From assembly GCA_016946835.1 (NCBI GenBank), contig JACVTC010000120.1:344501-408500 (forward strand): a stretch of 64,000 bases of DNA, written 5' to 3'. Position 1 is the stretch's first letter, and every line of letters starts with the position of its first letter. The position numbers and the translations under genes are program-made. Source of the stretch: Neocallimastix lanati (nom. inval.) (taxonomy: Eukaryota > Neocallimastigomycota > Neocallimastigomycetes > Neocallimastigales > Neocallimastigaceae). Shown piece by piece: positions 1-12,850 of the stretch. The notes beneath the pieces were generated by a model. It did no database searches and was not told the DNA's origin. It saw only the letters and a list, made by a program, of their open reading frames with translations.

Positions 1-749
1 TATTAAATATTCTTATAAAATTCTTTTATTAATATTAAATATGATAAAAATTATTATTAAATATTCTAATAAAAATCTTTTATTAATATTAAATATAATA
101 AAAATTATTACTAAATATTCTTATTAAAAATTATATAATATTTAAATCATTACTAATTCTTATTTTTATATTAAGAATAATAAAAACCTATTTCAATAAA
201 TATTTGATATAAAATACAGAATTATAAGTTTCTGTATAATATTTTCTAAACCTTTGAAATAAACTAAAAATAAAACAAAAATCAAAAATAAATTAAATCT
301 ATATTAAAATAAAAATGATCTAAAATACAGAAAATATCAATTCTGTATAATTCTCTCTCTGAAAACAATATCAAGAAGAAGCTACCGCCCGGAATGCCCT
401 TCGTGATACAATCTCTAAATTAATTTTTATATTTTAATTTAATAAATGTTATTTTTTATTAAAATAATTTAAAATAATAGTTAAAAATTAAAATAAAATA
501 GTTATAATAGTTTTTTTTATAAAGAATATATTAATAATAAATAAAATGTATTAAAATAAAAATATAAAAAGAAGAATAAATTTCTTTCTTTTTAATACTT
601 GGAACAAATAATTTTAATTTTAAATTTAAATAAAGAATATTTTAAAATTTAATTTTTTTCTTGTTTCCAAATTTATTTTTATAGTTATGTGTTAATATTT
701 ATTTTTTTTTATTTTGAATATCTTAGTATTTCAACCCCAGCCCGTATCA
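1..749 (+). mobile_element. Solo LTR, family D (D1), cut by window edge
   Basis: The 3' part of an LTR whose full copy at 31504-32392 is 889 bp. It has a short GC-richer island near 380-410 (gctaccgcccggaatgccct) that all D copies share. A TATA box near 563 lies inside an imperfect inverted repeat, and the end is cagcccgtatca. The right flank is attt, the same four bases that flank the next LTR. No coding capacity. The LTR call rests on the TG...CA ends of complete copies, the TATA box and the target duplication of D3. Confidence 0.75.
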
Positions 750-753
750 ATTT

Positions 754-1248
754 TGATACGGTACCACCATAAATAACATAATTTAGTGAAATTTAGGTTT
801 GAAATTATTTGATGAAATCTTATTGGTTAATAATAATTTAGTAATATTATATATAGTTAGTAAATAATAATAGTTTAAAGAATGGTTCTTTTATTAATAT
901 TAATTTAGTTTATTAATAATTTAACCTATAAACATGTTTATTAGTATAGTTTAGTGTAGTTTTATATTTAGTTTACATTAATAACATAAGAGATTTTAGT
1001 AATTAATTATATTTTATTGAATAATTTAATTATATTTTAACTAGTTAACAAATATTTATATTGATGATGTATTTTTATTGATGAATAATAATAAATAAAT
1101 AAAATAAATAAACTAATGAATATTATTATTGTGTATATTATTCTATATAATATTAGAATATATTATTTTGTCAATTATTCCCTACTGTTATCGTCCAAAT
1201 AAAATAAAATAAATATTGATATTGATGTTTAATAAAAATATCGTATCA
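754..1248. mobile_element. Solo LTR, family E (E1)
   Basis: A 495 bp unit starting tgatacggtacc and ending atcgtatca, with attt on both sides (750-753 and 1249-1252). A reverse-oriented copy lies at 38624-39126. The terminal inverted repeat TGATACG/CGTATCA is longer than the minimum for LTRs, so a small non-autonomous DNA element is an alternative. The 4-base duplication and the neighbours favour an LTR. Non-coding. Confidence 0.7.
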
Positions 1249-1252
1249 ATTT

Positions 1253-2265
1253 TGGTAAAGAATGAATTAATAACCTTTATTTTATTATTAATAATTCTTT
1301 ACTAAATTGTACTTTCCTATATTCTTGATAACCTAAACCTCATTGTAAAAATAATTTATTTTAATATAAATTAAATTTAACTTGTAAATAAAATTAAATC
1401 AATCTTAATTAATTTGTTGTATATCATTAAATATATGTATATATTAAAATACAATTGTAAATATTAAAATTATACTTTTAAGATACTAAATTATTAAAAC
1501 TATTAATTAAATATTATTATAAAATTTATTATAAACTATTAATATTATAAAATTATTAATATTATTAATTAAATATTATTATAAAATTTATTATAAACTA
1601 TTAATATTATAAAATTATTAAAGTTATTAAATATTATTATAAAAATTTATATATTATAACTATTAAATATTATTATAAAATTATTAAGATTATTAATTAA
1701 ATTTATTATTAAAAATTATTATTAAAAATTATTAATTATTATAAAAAAATTTATTATTTAAATATTATCAAATTTATTAATTAAATATTATAAAAATTTT
1801 ATTTTATTACAAGTATTATTTAAAATAATTAAAGATTATTAAATTTATTATATTAATCTTTAAAAACAATTTATTTAACTTAAAAATATCAAAGAAAATA
1901 GTAAAAACTATTTTCTATATATTTATTTTATAATTATTTCTAATTAAATTATATTTAAAAATTATATTATTATATTTATAAAAATTAAAACAAAAATGAA
2001 TTATTGATATAAAATTAATTCAATAATTTTATAAAATTACTTAAATTATAAACAAATAATTATACTTTAAATTTATAAAAAAATATAAATATTGTAAAAA
2101 TTCTTAAAAATTAAATATATGTATTCGAAATAATTTTTTTATATTAATAAATAATAAATAATTTTTATTAAAACAAATTTTTTTTTTAATTTAAAATCAA
2201 AGCAGGGTAATCCCCGTCCCCCCTTCTTGATTTTAAAGTTAGACGTAATAACCCCGAGTCTACCA
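1253..2265. mobile_element. Solo LTR, family F (F1)
   Basis: A 1013 bp unit from tggtaaagaatg to gagtctacca, flanked by attt (1249-1252 and 2266-2269). Copies F2 and F3 lie at 7054 and 20231. Inside are a perfect 10-bp hairpin (1893-1916), a local duplication of about 66 bp near 1500-1620, and a GC-rich hairpin (2191-2236) close to the right end. No open frame. Confidence 0.78.
2191..2236. repeat. Conserved GC-rich hairpin of F-family LTRs
   Basis: Arms ttaaaatcaaagcaggg and cc(c)ttcttgattttaa enclose a C-rich loop. The same structure, with arms of about 15 bp, recurs in F2 (8043-8088) and F3 (21139-21183). It is the only strongly GC-rich patch in the LTR. Its position next to the terminus suggests a structural or regulatory role, but none is shown. 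Confidence 0.6.
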
Positions 2266-2266
2266 A

Positions 2267-3761
2267 TTTAATACACAATGAACAAATAATACTAATTGTG
2301 CTAGAATAATATAAATTATTGTTAAAAATAAGATATAAAATAGCTTTATAATTACTAATGTTACTAGGTTAATATGTTGAATTATATATTAATAATCCAA
2401 CAATAATTAATTAATAATAAAATAATAATTAAAATAAGTTAAATAATTAATTTACTTAAACACGTAATATTTAATGAATAATTTAAACAATAATTTATTT
2501 GATGATTTATAAAATATTTATTTATTTGATAAAAGTTGAATTATTAGTATATAATTATTGTAACACAATAACCTTACAAAGAACATAAAAGATAGGTTTT
2601 TACATCTTTCTTTTATACTTTGTAAGTTACATAATAATAGTATTTAATTATAAGATAATAATAATATAGTAAAATGAATATTAATAAAATATTAAAATAA
2701 TAACATTATCGATATGTTTAAAATATTTAATATAATTAAATAAATTTAATTTGTATAATTAATTTGAATAATTAAAAATAGTAGTTAATATATATGATGT
2801 AAACATATATATAAATATAATATAAATAAATACATGTGACGTCATATGTAAATAATTGAAATTATTAATATAAATCTTATTTATTAATACTCTCAGAATT
2901 ATTAGGCCTAAGATAATTCTTTAAATATTAAATAAGAATTTATATTAATTATTAATTAAATGTATATTGAAATGTGAATAACTGAAATTGAGATTTCAAT
3001 TCAGTTATAATTTCAATAATTATTCTAACCTTATAGATTATTCTATTCTATATAATTGGAACTTTCCAATATTCTTCAAATATTACTAAATAGAAATCTT
3101 AAGTTAATAAATCACCAATTAACTTATAATTCCTTTTTGAATTATCGATCCGATTCCATTATAATGTATTAAAAATCTTTAGCCAAGAATATTGTTCTTG
3201 CCCACTTAATATATTAATATTATATTTCTTTTGTAATATGTTATATTGAAAATAATCAAATCTATTTAATTAGTTATTAAAATTTTCGTTATCAATTTAA
3301 ATTTATTTTTAATTACTAAATTTAACTAAACCACAATTAAAATATTCTGTATAATCTCTTTATTTTTATTTTATATATATTAATATTAAACTATTATTAA
3401 ATAATTAATAATTCAATAATATATAACTACTATTTATAACAATAATATTATTAACAAAAATAATAATTCAATTTCAATTTAAATGTTTCATTTATAAAAA
3501 TAATTAGTAATTAGTTTATTAAAAAAATAGTTAGGCTTTACAAATTTTAAATTGATAAAAAAATATAAATACATATAATTTTTAGTGAAATAAAATATAA
3601 TCAATAACTAACTTTTATTATATAAATATTAATTATATTATTATTTTTCTTTTATAAATTTAAATAAATAAATATTGATTTTAAAACAAAATTATTTTTA
3701 TTGTAATTTTATTATTTGTGTTAATTATTATTATATTCCTAAAACTATATGAACTCAACCA
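2267..3761 (+). mobile_element. Solo LTR, family O (O1), split by J1
   Basis: O1 is recognised by the reverse-oriented copy at about 58083-58516, where the sequence on both sides of J1 is continuous. It has a TATA box near 3564 (aaaatataaatac) preceded by a ggctttac motif that family G also shows. It ends ctcaacca. The left boundary is uncertain by a few bases because it merges with the right target duplication of F1. Non-coding. Confidence 0.6.
2320..3018 (-). mobile_element. Solo LTR, family J (J1), inserted in O1
   Basis: A 699 bp LTR in reverse orientation, with a 5-bp target duplication attat on both sides (2315-2319 and 3019-3023). The family match is J2 (10601-18453). A TATA box lies inside an inverted repeat with perfect 8-bp outer arms (2574-2626). 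The shared internal segment includes ggcctaagataattc. Non-coding. Confidence 0.78.
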
Positions 3762-3765
3762 TATT

Positions 3766-4681
3766 TGTTAAGGAATGAACAAATATGTTAATTTTATTAT
3801 TTTTCATAAAAATAACTTAACCACTAAAATTAAATTATTTATTTCCTTACTTGGAGAACTTTCTTATGTTCTATTACTGCCAAATTATTACTAATATTAA
3901 AATTATTATTATAAATATAAATTCTTTATTAATATCAATACTTTATTATTAAAATTAATACTATATTATTAATATCAATATTATTATCAATATCTAGTTT
4001 CATTAATATGATTTATTCTATCAATATTTTATTATTAAAGAAAATTTTATTTTACAAATATTACTAATACAGATTATTTATTATTAATAAAAATTAATAT
4101 AATTAATAATGATTTAAAAATATTTTACTTAAATTCATGATCCTTGTCATTAAAATTAGTAATACTTCCTTCCAAAATACACCCTATTTATAATAAGATT
4201 AATAATAGATAATAATCTAAAATACTTTTATTTAAAAATAGTATAAAATTAAATAATACTCTATTACTAATAGTTCTGTAAAAGTAATAAAATTATTTTT
4301 AAAATATATTATCACTATAATTAATAATAAATAGTTTAGAATTTAATAATATATAATAATTATTTATTATAATAGAATAGATTATGAATTTATAATTTAA
4401 ATACAATTCAAATATGTAACTCTAAAATATTCTAAAGAAATGGCTTGACCATTTCTAACGATAAAAAAAAATATAAATAGATGAGAAAATTGTATTTGAG
4501 AAAAATAATCTTGAAAAATATAATCTTATTGAAGAAATTAAATTATTTTTAGTTTTTAATTGAATAATTTTTATTAAATAAATAAATAAAATATTTTAAA
4601 AAGATATATTTTAATTTTTAATTTTTTTTTATTTTAGTGTTTATTTCTATATTTATTATTATTCTGTTCCGAACCTCAACA
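3766..4681 (+). mobile_element. Solo LTR, family H (H1)
   Basis: A unit of about 916 bp from tgttaaggaatg to gaacctcaaca, with near-inverted ends TGTTAAGG/CCTCAACA. A TATA box (aaatataaatagatg) lies near 4470, preceded by atggcttgaccat. The related copy H2 is at 36745. I see no matching target duplication (left tatt, right tgtg), so one end may be misplaced or the flank exchanged. Confidence 0.6.
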
Positions 4682-4733
4682 TGTGCGTGTAATAATCATA
4701 CTAAGTACTATTACTTAATATGATTATTAACTT

Positions 4734-5642
4734 CAACTTAACGACTAATTCATTAAGTTGAGATAATATATTTAAATGATTTTTTACCTAAGTCGAGCTT
4801 ATTATAAACATAATTATAATAATAATACAGAACAGAAATAAAAGAATGTTTAGATAATATATTAAGTTGTGACTTAGATTAAAGGGTAAACTTGGTTGGA
4901 AGCCTTTAATATAATAACCTTATGGATTTTATTTTATTTTATAAATTTATTTATTCAAATTATAAAAATATTATTTTATTATTAAACTTTTAATTAATTA
5001 TATTTTATTTAATATATTTTATTATAAAGTTATCAGATTATTAGTAAATAATAATCTTACAAAGATTTAAAAAAAGAATATTTTTTAGTTCTTTTATATT
5101 TTTGAAAAACAATATAAAATATTTAATAATATATTTTAATAAATACTAATTTAAAGATAACAATATAAAATATAATTTTAATATATAAAGTAACAAAATA
5201 ATATATAAATAATATAAGATAATAAAAATATATAAAATAATATAATTAATAAAAAACAATTTTTATAAATAATATTCAACTATATTAATTAATAAAAAAA
5301 GGTATAATATTAATTAATATGTAATACAATATTAATCAATTAATATATTAGGGATTCAATAATGTATAAAAGGGATAATATTAATTAATATGTAATACAA
5401 TATTAATTAGGTTATGAACGGTACAAGGATTTAAGGAGTACAAATTATATTTTTAATTAAATTATTATTTTTATAGTATTGAATATAAATTAATTTGTAT
5501 CAAATCCTTGACATTCAACTTAACGACTAATTCATTAAGTTGAGATAATATATTTAAATGATTTTTTACCTAAGTCGAACTTATTATAAACTTAATTATA
5601 ATAATAACACAGAACAGAAATAAAAGAATGTTTAGATAATAT
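4734..5642. repeat. 127-bp direct repeats flanking a 655-bp insert in K1
   Basis: The two near-identical 127-bp copies begin caacttaacgactaattc and end gtttagataatat. The sequence between them contains short tandem repeats around taatattaattaatatgtaatac (5299-5405) and an LTR-like end ttgtatca at about 5500. It may be a small insertion combined with a tandem duplication. I cannot assign it to a family. Confidence 0.55.
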
Positions 5643-5819
5643 TTAATTTGTAAAATATTTTTTAATAGAAATTATTTTATTAATTATTTAAAGATTAAAA
5701 TATAAATTATTATTATTATAACTAGATTTTTTTTAATAATAACTCTTGATTTCTTAAAAAGAACTCAAGAGCCTTATTTATATTTTTTTGTTAAAATAAG
5801 GTTAAATAAAAAAGGTTTT

Positions 5820-5907
5820 TCTAATCTTAATAAATTTCTTATCTAGGAAAAGATTAGACAGAAAAACCTAGATAAGATTTTTGATCGATATTCTATCCAT
5901 ATCGATC
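5820..5907 (-). promoter_or_regulatory. K1 copy of interleaved inverted repeats
   Basis: On the plus strand: TCTAATCTT (5820-5828), CTTATCTAGG (5838-5847), AAGATTAGA (5850-5858) and CCTAGATAAG (5867-5876), then a hairpin GATCGATAT/ATATCGATC (5883-5907). The first four form A-B-A'-B', a pseudoknot topology. The block lies just upstream of the TATA box in the sense of the LTR. Confidence 0.7.
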
Positions 5908-6343
5908 ATCGTATCAATTAGGTAAAACCAATTACTTTTAAGAAGAAATTGGAAAAAACCCTAATTAACCGATTCCTAATCTAATCTAATGATCGAAAAT
6001 AAAAGAATAAAATAATTAAAAAATATTTCGATCTTAAAATAATAAATTTACAAAAAAGGAAAATAAAATATTGATAATATTAAATAAAATACAGAATACA
6101 TTATTAAATACATAATAGAATACATAATATGTTTGTTTATAATTTAATTAAATAAATAAACTAAAACTAATAAATTTAATAATTAAATATATAATAAATT
6201 ATAATTATTTATAAATGAATAATTAATAATTAATTAAATAAAATTTTGTTATAATTTAAATAATTTTATAATTATTATCAATAATTATAAAGACTAAGAA
6301 ATAATAATTATTTATTAGTAAATAATTATTATTTCTTACAGTG

Positions 6344-7049
6344 TGATCCGGAACTAGCTTATTTACTTCAAATAAGCATACATAAAAATGATAAAAAGAA
6401 AAAAATATAAAATGTTTATAATAATGAAATTATTTAAAATTAAAATAGTTATAATAAAAAAAAAAATTTATTTATAATAAAATTATTTATAATAAAAATA
6501 ATTATCTATAAATTGTTTTTAATAAAATAAATACAGAAATATTTAATTCTGTATAAAATTAAATCGATTGACAATACTAACTATTATTTTTATTGTTTTC
6601 TTTATAATAGATTATTATTTTCTGTATTCTTTTTACAATAATAAACTTTATGAGAATATAATATTAATAATTTACAAGAATATTAAATTATATATTAATT
6701 AATAAATTAAAACATTATTAGAATAGATAGTTAAAATTTTAAATATAAATAAATCATTAATAATTATACAACTATATTTTAAAATAGATACTTTAGAATA
6801 GGTTAATTTTAAAATATATTAATATTAAAATAACATTCATAATAGAATAATATAAATAAATGTATTTGTTAATGTTCAATTCAAGATTCATGTAAAAAAC
6901 TATAAAAGGAAGAAATTTTCTTTCCTTTGAAAAAGGACGACAATAAAATAAAATAAAAATTTATAAAATATTTTTAAACTAATAAAAATTTATTTATAAT
7001 ATTTAATATTGTGTTTTTAAAATATTGTGTGTGATCCGTGCCCATATCA
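6344..7049 (+). mobile_element. Solo LTR, family L
   Basis: A 706 bp unit from tgatccggaactag to gtgcccatatca, the only copy in the window. Its TATA box (actataaaagg, near 6900) is followed at once by an inverted repeat (6905-6928). The flanks agtg and tgtg match at three of four bases. Non-coding. Confidence 0.6.
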
Positions 7050-7053
7050 TGTG

Positions 7054-8117
7054 TGGTAAAGAATGAATTAATAACCTTTATTTTATTATTAATAATTCTT
7101 TACTAAATTGTACTTTCCTATATTCTTGATAACCTAAACTTAATAATAAAATTTAATTTATTTTGATATAAATTAATTTTAACTTGTAAATAATGTTAAA
7201 TCAATTTTAATTAATTACCTTATTATTATATTATTAAATATACGTATATATTAAAATACAATTGTAAATATTAAAATTATACTTTTAAGATACTAAATTA
7301 TTAAAATTATTAATTAAATATTATTATAAAATTTATTATAAACTATTAATATTATAAAATTATTAAAATTATTAAATATTATTATAAAAATTTATTTATT
7401 ACAACTATTAAATATTATTATAAAATTTATAAAATTATTAATTAAATTTATTATTAAAAGTTATTATTAAAATTTATTAATTATTATAAAAATTTATTAT
7501 TTAAATATTATAAAATTTATTATTAAAATTATTAATTAAATATTATAAAAATTTTATTTTATTTTTGAAAATAATTACAAGTATTATTTAAAATAATTAA
7601 AGATTATTAAATTTATTATATTAATTTTTAAAAACATTTTATTTAACTTAAAAATATCAAAGAAAATAGTAAAAACTACTTTCTATATATTTATTTTATA
7701 ATTATTTTTAAAAACAATTTATTTAACTTAAAAATATCAAAGAAAATAGTAAAAACTACTTTCTATATATTTATTTTATAATTATTTTTAATTAAATTAT
7801 ATTTAAATATTATATTATTATATTTATAAAAATTAAAACAAAATGAATTATTGATATAAAATTAATTCAACAATTCTATAAAATTACTTAAATTATAAAC
7901 AAATAATTATACTTTAAATTTATAAAAAAATATAAATATTGTAACAATTTCTTAAAAATTAAATATGTGTACTTCAAAAAAAAAATAAAATTTTATATTA
8001 ATAAATAAGTAAATAAATTTTATTAAAAACAAAAATTTTTTTTTAAAATCAAAGCAGGGTAATCCCCGTCCCCCCTGCTTGATTTTAAAGTTAAACATAC
8101 TAACCCCGAGTCTACCA
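7054..8117. mobile_element. Solo LTR, family F (F2)
   Basis: A 1064 bp unit with tggtaaag...gtctacca ends and an exact tgtg duplication (7050-7053 and 8118-8121). It is longer than F1 and F3 because about 80 bp around the AGAAAATAGT hairpin is tandemly duplicated (about 7627-7790). The GC-rich hairpin lies at 8043-8088. No open frame. Confidence 0.8.
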
Positions 8118-8121
8118 TGTG

Positions 8122-8955
8122 TGGTAAAGAACGAACATATAATGGATTATTAATTAGAATTTCAATTTACTTTAGAATCCATTATATTATTCTTTATTTA
8201 ATATTACTTTACTAAATTTTCTATACTAAAATATTTTATAAATATAATTTTTTTTCTATATTTTTATTAAAAGTTTCTAAAATATTATCAATAATTCTAT
8301 ATTTTTATTATTAATATCAATATCTATAATTTAACCTTAAATTTTATTATTTTATTAAAGTGTTTATTATCAATATTAATATTTTATTTTTATTCAAATA
8401 TATTATTATATTATTATTATATTGTATCAATATTAAAATTGTATTCTTTTTAGTATTTTATTTTATTTTTAAATTGATTATTTAATATTTTTATTCCCCA
8501 CAAATAAAACCAAATATTAATTGATTAATAATAAATATTAAATATATTATAGTTTTTAAATTTATTTTATATAAAATATAAGAATATTATATTAACATTC
8601 TTGATTAAAATAACTTTATTTTTCTGTAAAATCTTTTTAAATTTTGTTTGTTTCTTTTCGTATATATTAAATAATTTAGTTTTAGTATATGAAAAATAAT
8701 ATAAAATTATATAAACAAAATTTATTAAAATAAAAATACTTATGAATTAGTTAATTTAAATTAATATAAAATTTGAAGTAATTAGTAATAGTAAATTATT
8801 TTTTTTTAAATATGATAATAAAATGTAGAAAGGCTTTACATATTTATTTTTTTCAAAAAGTATAAATAAGTAAAGTTTTTCAATAATTAAAATGTAGACA
8901 GAAAAAAAAGAAAAAATTAAACAATTAAATAAAATTTCTAATAAAACCCGAACCA
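8122..8955 (+). mobile_element. Solo LTR, family G
   Basis: An 834 bp unit from tggtaaagaacg to cccgaacca. It has a TATA box aaaagtataaataag near 8858 with an aggctttaca motif about 30 bp upstream, as in family O. The left flank is tgtg and the right flank tagcg, so no exact duplication. The only open frame across it is a low-complexity shadow. Confidence 0.55.
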
Positions 8956-8962
8956 TAGCGTG

Positions 8963-9613
8963 TGATACAGTATCACTATAAAAATAAGATTTAGGTAGGA
9001 AATTTAGGTTAGAAATATTGTATAAATTTTATTTGTTATAATAATTAAAATAATTTATATATTCAAATAATTATTTTTAAAAGCATGGTTAATTCTTTTA
9101 TCATAATTAAAATAGATAAATTATATTATTAATGATTCTATTATTATGATAATAAATTAATTCATCATTATTATTAATAAGTTTAATTTTATATTTTAAA
9201 TATTATTTTGAGAATTATATAGTTTTAGGAATTATATTATAAATATTGATAATTATATTTTATTTAGGAAATATATTTTAAATATTAATAGTTAAATATA
9301 TATAATAATGAAATTGTAGTTTTAAATAAAGTTATTAGGAAATTAATAGTTTAAGAGATATGTTTAATAAAAATATAATATTAAATAATTATTTTAACAA
9401 TTATATAAAATTAAGAGAATGTAATAATAAAAATTTATATATTTAAAGATAAAATAATAAAAATAAATAAAGAATAAAAAATTATTATAAAACATTATTA
9501 TTATAAATTATTTTCTTATATTTATTAGAATATATTATCGTGTCATAATTCCTTAGAGAAACGACCAACTAAATTAATAATTCGATATGGAATATTTTAT
9601 ATGTTCTGTATCA
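8963..9613. mobile_element. Solo LTR, family M (related to E)
   Basis: A 651 bp unit, tgatacagtatc to ttctgtatca. Its first 90 bases resemble the start of family E (aatttaggt-rich stretch). The flanks cgtg and tgtg match at three of four bases. Non-coding. Confidence 0.6.
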
Positions 9614-9617
9614 TGTG

Positions 9618-10545
9618 TGATAAATAATGAAATTATAAAATTAAAATAAATAATAAATAATAAATTTTTATTTAACTTAACCCAAAATTAATTCTTTTAG
9701 AAGTCCCGAAATCAAATTAAAAAATTAATTAAAAGAAATAAATGAAGATAAAAATTATAATAATTTAATTAATTATTAACAATTTAATTAAAACTAAAAT
9801 AAATTAATAATTAATATTCTTATAAAATTATAAATAAACAAAATAATAAACAATTTTAATAAATTGTAAATAATAAATAAACAAATTTATAAACATTTCA
9901 AAATTAAAATTAAATAGTTGAATAATCTTTAAATTACCTTTTATTTAAAATAATTAATATTTTATTTATTTTATAACTCAACTTTTATAAACAAATTATA
10001 ATTAAAACTTGTTTATTTTAATACTTTATTTGTAAATATTTATATCAATTATTTATTTTATTGTTTATAAATGTAAATAGTTTAAAATCATTGAAAAATA
10101 TAAAAACATGTAAATATTTCTTTTAAATTATTCTTTATTATTAATAATTTCAATAACTTATTTTATATATTTTATTAGTTTATTAATAATCAAATTATGA
10201 TTATTAATAATATCAATAAATTATTTTATATATTTTATTAGTTTATTAGTTATTAATAATCAAAATTATTATTATTAAAATTTAAATAAATTATTATAAA
10301 TGATAAATATTTTATTTTATTATTTTATTAGTTTTAAGAATTATTTTTCTTTTATTAAATTAAATAAAATTAATAATTAAATAAATAAATATTAATATTA
10401 AAATAAAATAATATTTTTAATAAAACAATTTTGTGTTCTAATAAACCATATTTATATTAAATTTCTTATATTTCTTAGTATTTATACGTTTATTCACTTC
10501 TACAAAATCTAATTTTTGTAGATTAAGAATATCCGGTATAAATCA
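9618..10545 (+). mobile_element. Solo LTR, family N (N1)
   Basis: A 928 bp unit from tgataaataatg to ccggtataaatca, with an exact tgtg duplication on both sides (9614-9617 and 10546-10549). The close copy N2 is at 21211. A TATA box aaaaatataaaaac lies near 10095. A short palindrome, ctacaaaatctaatttttgtag, sits close to the end. Non-coding. Confidence 0.78.
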
Positions 10546-11285
10546 TGTGTGATACGGGGTGTCATTAAATACCTTGTATTTCCTATTAAATACTCTTAAT
10601 TGTTGAAATTATATCTGAATTGAAATCTCAATTTCAGTTATTTACATTTCAATAATTAAAAATATTATTTATTTAATTATAATTAATAAATAATATATAA
10701 TTATTAATTTATATAAACTTTTATTTGGAAAGTTTATATAATTAATAATTAATATAAATTCTTGTTTAATATTTAAAGGGTTATCTTAGGCCTAATAATT
10801 CTGAGAATATTAATAAATAAGGTTTATATTAATAATTAATTTCAATACTACATTTGATCTAAAACAAATATGTGTAGTAACATATTTGTATATTTAATAA
10901 TAATTATTAAATATTAAATTTATATCTTTTGATAATAATTTTTATAATATATTATTAATTATTATATATTAAATTACATATTATTTATTATAAATCACAC
11001 TTGATTTATTAAATTTTTGTTCAAGAAAATTTTCTACATAATAATATTATTTACATTTAAAATTTATATTCCTATCTATAATAATTTTACATTGATTCAT
11101 ATGATATATATCATTAAATGATATACGCCACAGTATACATAAATTTATTCTTTATAACTATATTTATTTATTTACACTAAAATTTATTTTATACTTATTT
11201 TATATTTATTTATTTTTTATTAATTATTTATTAATTATTTATTAATTATAAATATTAAACTTATTTCTGACATTCCCCCATAAGT

Positions 11286-12850
11286 TTAATATTCTTGGAT
11301 TTTCGTTAATAAAGTGTCTCGTAACGTTTTCATTATGGACCCATTCAGATTCTTTGTCAAAAAGTCAGCTAAATTATTTTGTGATTTTACATACTCTAAT
11401 TTTATTTCTTCCTCTTTAACTAATTCTCTAATTTTGTGATATTTTAAACCTATGTGTCTTGATTTTTGATTTATACTTTCATTTTTACTATTATAGATAG
11501 CAGCTTTATTATCTACATTTATATATATATATTTTATATTTATACCTAACTCATTAAGTAGATTTTTTAACCACATACACTTTAGAGCCCATTCATTCAA
11601 ACTATAATATTCACTTTCAGCAGTAGAAACAGCCACACAATGTTGTAATTTAGAATACCAGGTTATAGGCGTATTTCCCATGATTATTAAAAATCCGCTA
11701 GTAGATCTTCTTGTTTCTTCGTCCCCTCCTAAGTCAGCGTCGACGTAAGCAGCTATATTTATATTTTTTGATATTTTTATTCCATAATATTTAGTATAAT
11801 TTAAATATTTAAATATTTTTAAAACATTAATCCAATCTTCATAAGTTGGATTTTCATTCTTTCTTGAAGCCTTACTAGTAGCGAACATAATATCTGGTCT
11901 GGTGCCCATGGCAAGATATAACAGACAACCTACAGCTTGCATATATACCTGTGGGTTAAATTTTCTATTTTTTAATTTTTTATTTTCTATATTGATCATA
12001 TTAGATGCCTTTTCATTTTCGTTTATTTTAAATTTATCTAATATTTTTTCTAGATATCTTAATTGATGTAAAATGTAACCATCTTTACATTTTATAAATT
12101 TTATCCCTACAATGAAGTCTACATTTCCAATATCGCTTAATTCAAAATACTTATTTATTTCTAATTTAACTTTATTTATTGTTTTATTATTCCCTGCTAT
12201 TAATATATCGTCAACATAGATTGCAATAATACATAAAATATTTTTATACTTATCTTTCAGTATGTACAAGCAAGGTTCACTTTTTTAATCTTTCAAACTT
12301 AAGTTCTAGGAGTGTTTTATTTATTTTATCATTCCAGATGCGGCCAGCTTGCTTCAATCCATATATAGATTTTTTTAATTTAATATACCCTCCTACATCC
12401 ATACCTCTAGGAATTTCCATATACAATTCCTCATTAATTTCTGCATTTAGATAGGCAGCCTTGATGTCCAATTGATATATATTAAAATTATTATAAACAG
12501 CTATAGAAGTAATTATTCTCAGAGAATCTTGCTTAAGGGTAGGTGAGAAAGTGTCAACATAATCCACACCATACACTTGTGAAAATCCTCTTGCTACTAA
12601 CCTTGCTTTATATTTTGTTATGTTACCTTTATCGTTTCGTTTATAACTAAAAACCCACTTGCAGCTGATTAAATTTTTTTCTTTTGGTACTTCATTGACT
12701 ATTTCAAAAACTTTCTTTTCTTCCATATTTTTTAATTCCTTATTTATAGCTTCTATCCATGAGTTTTTATCTGGTCTATCGAATATTTCTTCATAGGTTA
12801 ATGGTGGGTCTAATTCTATTGTCTTATTTGTTATTAAGATATTCGTCATT
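11286..12850 (-). CDS. Copia-1 reverse transcriptase and RNase H region
   Basis: This is the 3' part of the copia pol region. Visible motifs are KARLVARGFSQ, the fingers motif DIKAAYLNA, a YVDDILIAG catalytic box, VGCLLYLAMGTRPD, and the RNase H stretch with VDADLGGD, STSGF and STAESEYYSL. This matches the RVT_2 plus Ty1-type RNase H layout. Its products would copy the element RNA into DNA. It is part of a fossil element and not a host gene. Confidence 0.9.

Larger units (their letters stand above)
4688..6340 (-). mobile_element. Solo LTR, family K (K1), with internal duplication
   Basis: Family K, inverted relative to its own TATA box. It runs from tgtaataatc to ttcttaca. It is longer than other K copies (812-974 bp) because a 127-bp segment occurs twice (4734-4860 and 5516-5642) around 655 bp of unrelated sequence. 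It carries the K-family interleaved inverted repeats (5820-5907) and a hairpin just inside the TATA box. The flanks gtgcg and gtgtg are a near-duplication. Confidence 0.7.

Noticed and set aside
754-1248. Family E as a DNA-transposon MITE because of its 7-base terminal inverted repeat
   Set aside because: The 4-base duplication, TG...CA ends and position within an LTR chain fit a solo LTR better. Not fully excluded.
2825-2850. CRE-like tgacgtca site as a host promoter
   Set aside because: It is part of the J-family LTR (also near 17957), so it is an LTR motif, not a host gene promoter.
8756-8956. 66-residue minus-strand open frame in LTR G
   Set aside because: Low-complexity Leu/Phe/Ile text inside an LTR with a clear opposite-strand TATA box; a shadow.
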